Made by a program: the position numbers and the translations under genes. The notes below the pieces were generated by a model. The model saw nothing but the letters and a program-made list of their open reading frames with translations, had not been told where the DNA came from and made no database searches. From Pseudomonadota bacterium (GTDB taxonomy: Bacteria > Desulfobacterota > Binatia > Binatales > Binataceae), in contig JAJPHI010000011.1 of assembly GCA_021325355.1 (NCBI GenBank), positions 329,801-393,800 on the forward strand: a DNA stretch of 64,000 bases. Direction: 5' to 3'. This document shows, piece after piece, positions 60,345 to 64,000 of this stretch (the first letter of the stretch is position 1; each line of letters opens with the position of its first letter).

Positions 60345-61148
60345 TCAGCGTCCCGGCGTCGCGATCACCTGCGAGAGCGGCCGCTCGTCCTCGCCCGCGG
60401 CCTTGCCGGCGAGAAACTGTTGAAAGTCGTGATGGTCGGCGGCGGTAACCTCGGCGACAGACCCGAACAGGGCGATTTTCCCGGCATGCATGTAGGCTAC
60501 CCGATCCGAGATCTGGAAAACCTGGGGAACATCGTGGCTGACCATCACCACGCTCAATTTGAACTTCTGTTGGGTCGCGCGAATCAGTTCATGGACCGAA
60601 TGCGATCGCGCGGGGTCGAGACCGGTCGTCGGCTCATCGAGCATCAGGATTTTTGGACGATGCACGAGGGCGCGGGCAAGCGCCGCGCGCTTTTGCATCC
60701 CGCCGCTCATTTCCGACGGATACTTGTGTTCCATGCCCTTAAGGCCGACCTGCTCGAGCATCTCGAGCACCCGATCGCGGATTTCGGCGCGACTCAGATG
60801 GGTTTTCTCGACCAGCGGGAAAGCGACGTTATCGAAGACGCTCATCGAATCGAACAAGGCGCCGGCCTGAAAGAGCATCCCGAATTTCTCACGAATGCGG
60901 TCGATGCCGCGGGCGTTAGCCGCCGTCGCGTCGGAGCCGTCGATGATGATGCGTCCGGAATCGGGCCGCAGCAGCAGGTTCAGATGCTTGAGGAGGACCG
61001 TCTTGCCGCATCCGCTCGGGCCGACGATGGTCGTAATATGGTCTGAGGGACAGGCGAGATTGACCCCGTCGAGGACCTGCTGATGGTCGAAGCGCCGGCG
61101 CAACTCTTCAACGACTATCGCGGCGCTGTCGTGGTTAGCACTTTCCAA
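60345..61148 (-). CDS. mlaF: MlaF ATP-binding protein
   Basis: A 267-residue ABC ATPase. Walker A VGPSGCGKTVLLKHL, signature LSGGMQ-type MSGGMQKRAALARALV, Walker B ILMLDEPTTGLDP and the H-loop VSHDVPQVFQI are intact. MlaF drives phospholipid movement with MlaE/MlaD. The start is TTG at 61148, with GGGA upstream. It lies 20 bases after the mlaE stop. The C-terminal tail after KAAGEDERPLSQVIATPGR is short and may touch MlaB-type STAS proteins; no mlaB is visible. Confidence 0.92.
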   Translation of the reverse strand: MESANHDSAAIVVEELRRRFDHQQVLDGVNLACPSDHITTIVGPSGCGKTVLLKHLNLLLRPDSGRIIIDGSDATAANARGIDRIREKFGMLFQAGALFDSMSVFDNVAFPLVEKTHLSRAEIRDRVLEMLEQVGLKGMEHKYPSEMSGGMQKRAALARALVHRPKILMLDEPTTGLDPARSHSVHELIRATQQKFKLSVVMVSHDVPQVFQISDRVAYMHAGKIALFGSVAEVTAADHHDFQQFLAGKAAGEDERPLSQVIATPGR

Positions 61149-61168
61149 AATCGATCGATCCCAGCAAG

Positions 61169-61948
61169 TTAAAGTAAAATCGACGTCATGAAGTAATCCC
61201 AGGCAAGGATAAGCACACTCGAAAGCACGACGGCTTCAGTGGTGGCGCGGCTCACCCCGGTAGCCATCCGCGCGGCGTAATAGCCTTTGTAACAGCATAC
61301 CCACATCACGACGAGGCCGAATACCAGAGCCTTGTAGAGGCCGGTAAGAATATCGTGGCCGCTCATATTGTGGGCGATCCCATTAAAGAACGGACCGTTG
61401 GGGGCGCCGAGCAGTTTGACCCCGATCGCCCACCCGCCCCAGATACCGATGACATCGAAGAGGCTGGTGAGGAGCGGGAAGCTGATGACTCCGGCGAGGA
61501 CGCGCGGTGATACCAGATACTGCACCGGATTGATGGCCATCACGGTCAGGGCATCGATCTGCTCGGTCGCCTGCATCGCGCCGAGCTCGGCGGCCATTGC
61601 GGAGCCGGCCCGCGCGGTGACCATCAGGGCGGAGAGGACCGGGCCGAGTTCGCGCACCAGGACCAGGGCAACGACGGTGCCGAGAGCGCCTTCGGAGCCG
61701 AAGCGGCGCAGCGTGTTGTAGCCCTGCAATCCGAGAACCATGCCGGTGAAGAGGCCAATCAGGCCGACCAGGAAGAATGATTCGGCGCCGATAATCCGGA
61801 TCTGACGAATCAGCAAACGGGGTTTGTAGGGAGGCAGAATCGCGTAGAAGAGGGCGCTCAGCAGGAAGAGGACGAAAGTCCCGAGCCGTGTGACCCCATC
61901 GATGACGGCCGCGCCGAGCCGCGCAATCAGTCCGCTAATCGTCGTCAC
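61169..61948 (-). CDS. mlaE: MlaE permease
   Basis: A 259-residue permease with about six transmembrane helices. LIRQIRIIGAESFFLVGLIGLFTGMVLGLQGYNTLRRFGSEGALGTVVALVLVRELGPVLSALMVTARAGSAMAAELGAMQATEQIDALTVMAINPVQYLVSPRVLAG is the MlaE core. It moves phospholipids with MlaF/MlaD. The start is the GTG at 61948 (VTTISGLIARLG), 11 bases after the cofC stop, giving the family's length. The frame is open further upstream inside cofC but those residues are not conserved. Confidence 0.92.
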   Translation of the reverse strand: MTTISGLIARLGAAVIDGVTRLGTFVLFLLSALFYAILPPYKPRLLIRQIRIIGAESFFLVGLIGLFTGMVLGLQGYNTLRRFGSEGALGTVVALVLVRELGPVLSALMVTARAGSAMAAELGAMQATEQIDALTVMAINPVQYLVSPRVLAGVISFPLLTSLFDVIGIWGGWAIGVKLLGAPNGPFFNGIAHNMSGHDILTGLYKALVFGLVVMWVCCYKGYYAARMATGVSRATTEAVVLSSVLILAWDYFMTSILL

Positions 61949-61958
61949 AGCCGGGCAA

Positions 61959-62609
61959 TCAACCGTGCAGCAAACCCACGCGGGCAAGTTGACGGTAAGT
62001 ATGAGTGATGGTTGGAGTGCGCGTGAACTCGAGCAGGTCTTCGGGCACGTCAAGATCGAGGGCCGGCCGGACCAACCGTTCAATCCTGCATGGAGCGTCG
62101 GCGGCGCGGCACGCCTCGAGATGGCGAACGAGGCTCAGATGTCCGAACTGGGTCTGAATGACGTCGGGCGGTCGGCGCACCATTACGTTAGTACCGGAAA
62201 AGTCGCGCGAAGGCACCAGCACCGCCGCGCGTGGATGGTCAGGTATTGCGGAAAAGGCACGATCGATGTCGGCGCCGGTGATCATCGGGATATCGGAAAG
62301 TACGGTGCAGACGGTAGTCGCGCCGCACGCGATAAGCCGATTGGTGGCCAGTTCGACGGCGACATTAAGTCCGCGCGGAAACTCCTCATCGATGGTGAGT
62401 GCGCCGCTCGCGCGGCTGAGCTCGAGCAGCGCGCGATCGCAGGTTACCACGGCAACCTTGTCGGGTGCCGTCGCACTGAGGGCCGCGGCCAGCACGTCGC
62501 GGAACATCGCGTCCGCGAGCGTCGCCCGTTCGACCGCGCTCGGCAGGGCCGGGGCGAGCCGCGTCTTGGCGATGGCGAGCTGTTTGGCCGCGATTAGGAC
62601 AAAACGCAC
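61959..62609 (-). CDS. cofC: 2-phospho-L-lactate guanylyltransferase (CofC)
   Basis: A 216-residue nucleotidyltransferase that activates 2-phospholactate (or phosphoenolpyruvate in some bacteria) with GTP for F420 synthesis. VLIAAKQLAIAKTRLAP is the nucleotide-binding opening, LSDIPMITGADID the metal region, and VPSRDFSGTNVMVRRPPDVIQTQFGHLSLVRHLEA the CofC hallmark. Start is GTG at 62609. It is the first gene of the mla run, an unusual partnership (see findings). It is functionally paired with cofG at the left edge and the LLM proteins. Confidence 0.92.
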   Translation of the reverse strand: MRFVLIAAKQLAIAKTRLAPALPSAVERATLADAMFRDVLAAALSATAPDKVAVVTCDRALLELSRASGALTIDEEFPRGLNVAVELATNRLIACGATTVCTVLSDIPMITGADIDRAFSAIPDHPRAAVLVPSRDFSGTNVMVRRPPDVIQTQFGHLSLVRHLEACRAADAPCRIERLVRPALDLDVPEDLLEFTRTPTITHTYRQLARVGLLHG

Positions 62610-62737
62610 GCCTTCTTATAACGTAGGCGTCGCGGCAGTCCAACACTCTTCGCTGCGGCCCCGGCTCCTCGCCGCGCGAGCGGGTAGTCGCTTTGATAAG
62701 GGGAGCCCTCGCGCTCATGGGAGCGAAAGGAGTGCTT

Positions 62738-63742
62738 ATGCACGCGGTCAAATTCGGACTCTTCCTGCCGACGGGCGACTTTGCGCAGGCGCGCGCCGCG
62801 GCGGAGTGGGCCGACGCCAACAGGTTTTATTCGGTCTCGATCAATGACCATTTTTTCTCGCCGTTAGGATCGCCGCGAACGCCGCAGCTCGAATGCTTTG
62901 CGACGCTGAGCGCCATCGCGTCAGTCACGCGCCACGTCCGGCTCGCGCCGGCGGTGAGTGCGGTTTCGTTTCGCAATCCGGCGATGCTCGCCAAGATCGC
63001 CTCGACGCTCGACCATCTGAGCGGCGGCCGCCTGATCCTTGGTATCGGCGCCGGATGGCAGCGCAACGAGTACGACGCGCACGGTTATCCTTATCCGGAC
63101 AACCTTGAACGAATCGCGCAACTGGACGAAGCGATCGACGTGATCAAGGCGATGTGGACCGAGGACGAGCCGACACTGCATGGCAAGTATTTCACGATCG
63201 CCAAGGCCTACAACTATCCGCGCCCGGTGCAACAGCCCCATCCGCCGATCATGGTTGGCGGATCGGGGGTTCCAATCCTGAAACTCGTGGCGAAGAAAGC
63301 GCAAATGGTGAATCTGATTCCACCGATCGTAAACGGCAAGGACTTCGTGCAGGATCCGTCGGCGGCGGTGAAGTTCACCAAGCGAGTTTTGGGCGAGAAA
63401 ATTGCCCGGCTCCGCGATTTCACCCAGGCGGCGGGCCGTGCCGCAGATGCCGTCGAGCTGGGCGTGATGACCATGGTCCATCTGTCACGCAATCAGGCCG
63501 AAGCCGATGCGGCATTGGCGCAGACCGCCCAGCGGATGGGATTCGCCGATAACATCGCGGCGCGCAACTCACCGGTCCTGTTGATTGGCACGCCGGCGGA
63601 GGTGCGCCAGGAACTTCGCGAGCGCATCGAGGCGTTCGGCACGACGTACTATATCGTGTTCCCGACTTCGCCGGAGTCCGGCAGGCTGCTGGTCGAGGAA
63701 ATCATGCCGGAGTTCGCATCGCCCGCCGCGGGGAGCAGATGA
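62738..63742 (+). CDS. LLM-class F420-dependent oxidoreductase
   Basis: A 334-residue luciferase-like TIM-barrel protein. KFGLFLPTGDFAQARAAAEWADANRFYSVSINDHFF begins it, then APAVSAVSFRNPAMLAKIASTLDHLSGGRLILGIGAGWQRNEYDAHGYPYP and YPRPVQQPHPPIMVGGSGVPILKLVAKKA, characteristic of the F420-dependent LLM class (methylene-H4MPT reductase/F420-dehydrogenase-like). The ATG at 62738 follows a perfect AAAGGAG; the frame is open to 62693. It is divergent from cofC, 128 bases apart, so the two may share regulation of F420 usage. Confidence 0.92.
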   Translation: MHAVKFGLFLPTGDFAQARAAAEWADANRFYSVSINDHFFSPLGSPRTPQLECFATLSAIASVTRHVRLAPAVSAVSFRNPAMLAKIASTLDHLSGGRLILGIGAGWQRNEYDAHGYPYPDNLERIAQLDEAIDVIKAMWTEDEPTLHGKYFTIAKAYNYPRPVQQPHPPIMVGGSGVPILKLVAKKAQMVNLIPPIVNGKDFVQDPSAAVKFTKRVLGEKIARLRDFTQAAGRAADAVELGVMTMVHLSRNQAEADAALAQTAQRMGFADNIAARNSPVLLIGTPAEVRQELRERIEAFGTTYYIVFPTSPESGRLLVEEIMPEFASPAAGSR

Positions 63743-63817
63743 GCGGCCGGTGAAAGGATGGTTGCGGGATCCCGCGACAGCAAGTTGTCCCATGAAGCAA
63801 TCGTTTGAGTCGGCCTG

Positions 63818-64000
63818 GTGTTGACCGTCCGCGGCCGGTCGCGGCTCGTCTGCGCCGTCGCCATCGTGCTTTTCGTCAGCAGCGTGCTGGGCGGGGTGAG
63901 TTGGGCGCAGGGAGGGGGAGCGGCGGGGCAGGTGAGTGCGGTGACGGGGAGTGCGACGGTGACGCGGCTGGGGGCGGAGCGGGCATTGGTGTATGGGGCA
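63818..64000 (+). CDS. Exported FecR-domain-like protein (partial, cut by right edge)
   Basis: Sixty codons from TTG 63821 (or GTG 63818) to the window end. A signal peptide (TVRGRSRLVCAVAIVLFVSS, then VLGGVSWAQG) is followed by GQVSAVTGSATVTRLGAERALVYGA, the start of a FecR-type domain seen in many exported proteins. Function cannot be told from the fragment. Confidence 0.6.
   Translation, partial: MLTVRGRSRLVCAVAIVLFVSSVLGGVSWAQGGGAAGQVSAVTGSATVTRLGAERALVYGA

Noticed and set aside
1..64000. CRISPR arrays, transposases, prophage genes
   Set aside because: No spaced direct repeats, no DDE-type or recombinase genes and no phage genes seen in the window.

Overview
The window is 64 kb of a GC-rich bacterial chromosome with tightly packed genes on both strands and no phage, plasmid, insertion sequence or CRISPR array that I can see. 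The gene set points to a diderm bacterium: a complete MlaE-F-D-C-A outer-membrane lipid system and extended-hopanoid genes (hpnJ, hpnI) occur beside coenzyme F420 biosynthesis genes (cofG-type FO synthase and cofC) and three F420-type LLM oxidoreductases. F420 together with hopanoids, Ltp-like thiolase/DUF35 pairs, a TIGR03084-like protein and DUF1329-like proteins suggests an uncultivated deltaproteobacterial-type lineage such as Binatota/Desulfobacterota. This placement is inference from gene content only.

Layout. 1-8.3 kb is mostly minus strand: FO synthase (runs off the left edge), an ArsI-type dioxygenase, a glutamine amidotransferase, GreA, a stand-alone AsnC-type ligand domain, 3-hydroxyacyl-CoA dehydrogenase, a small zinc-ribbon protein, a Lon-like protease and an Hsp20. 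8.3-13.3 kb (plus) carries hpnJ-hpnI, a DMT-type membrane protein and nicotinate phosphoribosyltransferase, meeting DAHP synthase convergently. 14.5-22.9 kb holds an RskA-like anti-sigma protein, an FAD oxidoreductase, membrane proteins, a phasin-like protein with an alpha/beta hydrolase, gluconokinase and an amidase. A tRNA-Leu(CAA) lies at 23.0 kb. 23.1-31.3 kb (minus) has a DUF35/Ltp-thiolase/VOC operon, a very large S53 peptidase, a TIGR03084-like protein and an SDR.

31.4-40.4 kb (plus) holds a DUF1329-like exported protein, UspA, a phosphotransferase-like protein lacking its catalytic Asp, a conserved uncharacterised protein, thiC with a structured leader, a peroxiredoxin, a rhodanese-MoeB/ThiF fusion and a histidine phosphatase. 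40.4-44.7 kb has a PHP protein, a cyclophilin, a BKACE-type enzyme, an AlkA-type glycosylase and pyrF. A perfect 16-bp parS (ParB-binding) site lies at 44826-44841, so this may be the origin-proximal part of the chromosome. An unusually AT-rich island follows at about 48.78-48.93 kb, between a MarR-type regulator and a glycosyltransferase.

44.9-64 kb contains two LLM oxidoreductases, a glutathionyl-hydroquinone reductase-like protein, NIPSNAP, MarR, GT2, a HAD hydrolase, a thioredoxin fusion of unknown function, an amidinotransferase-fold enzyme, MutS2, NudC and MaoC. It ends with a minus-strand cofC-mlaE-mlaF-mlaD-mlaC-mlaA run closed by an intrinsic terminator, a third LLM oxidoreductase, and the start of an exported FecR-domain-like protein cut by the right edge. 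The main functional themes are F420 redox chemistry, envelope lipid handling (hopanoids, Mla), acyl-CoA metabolism and housekeeping.
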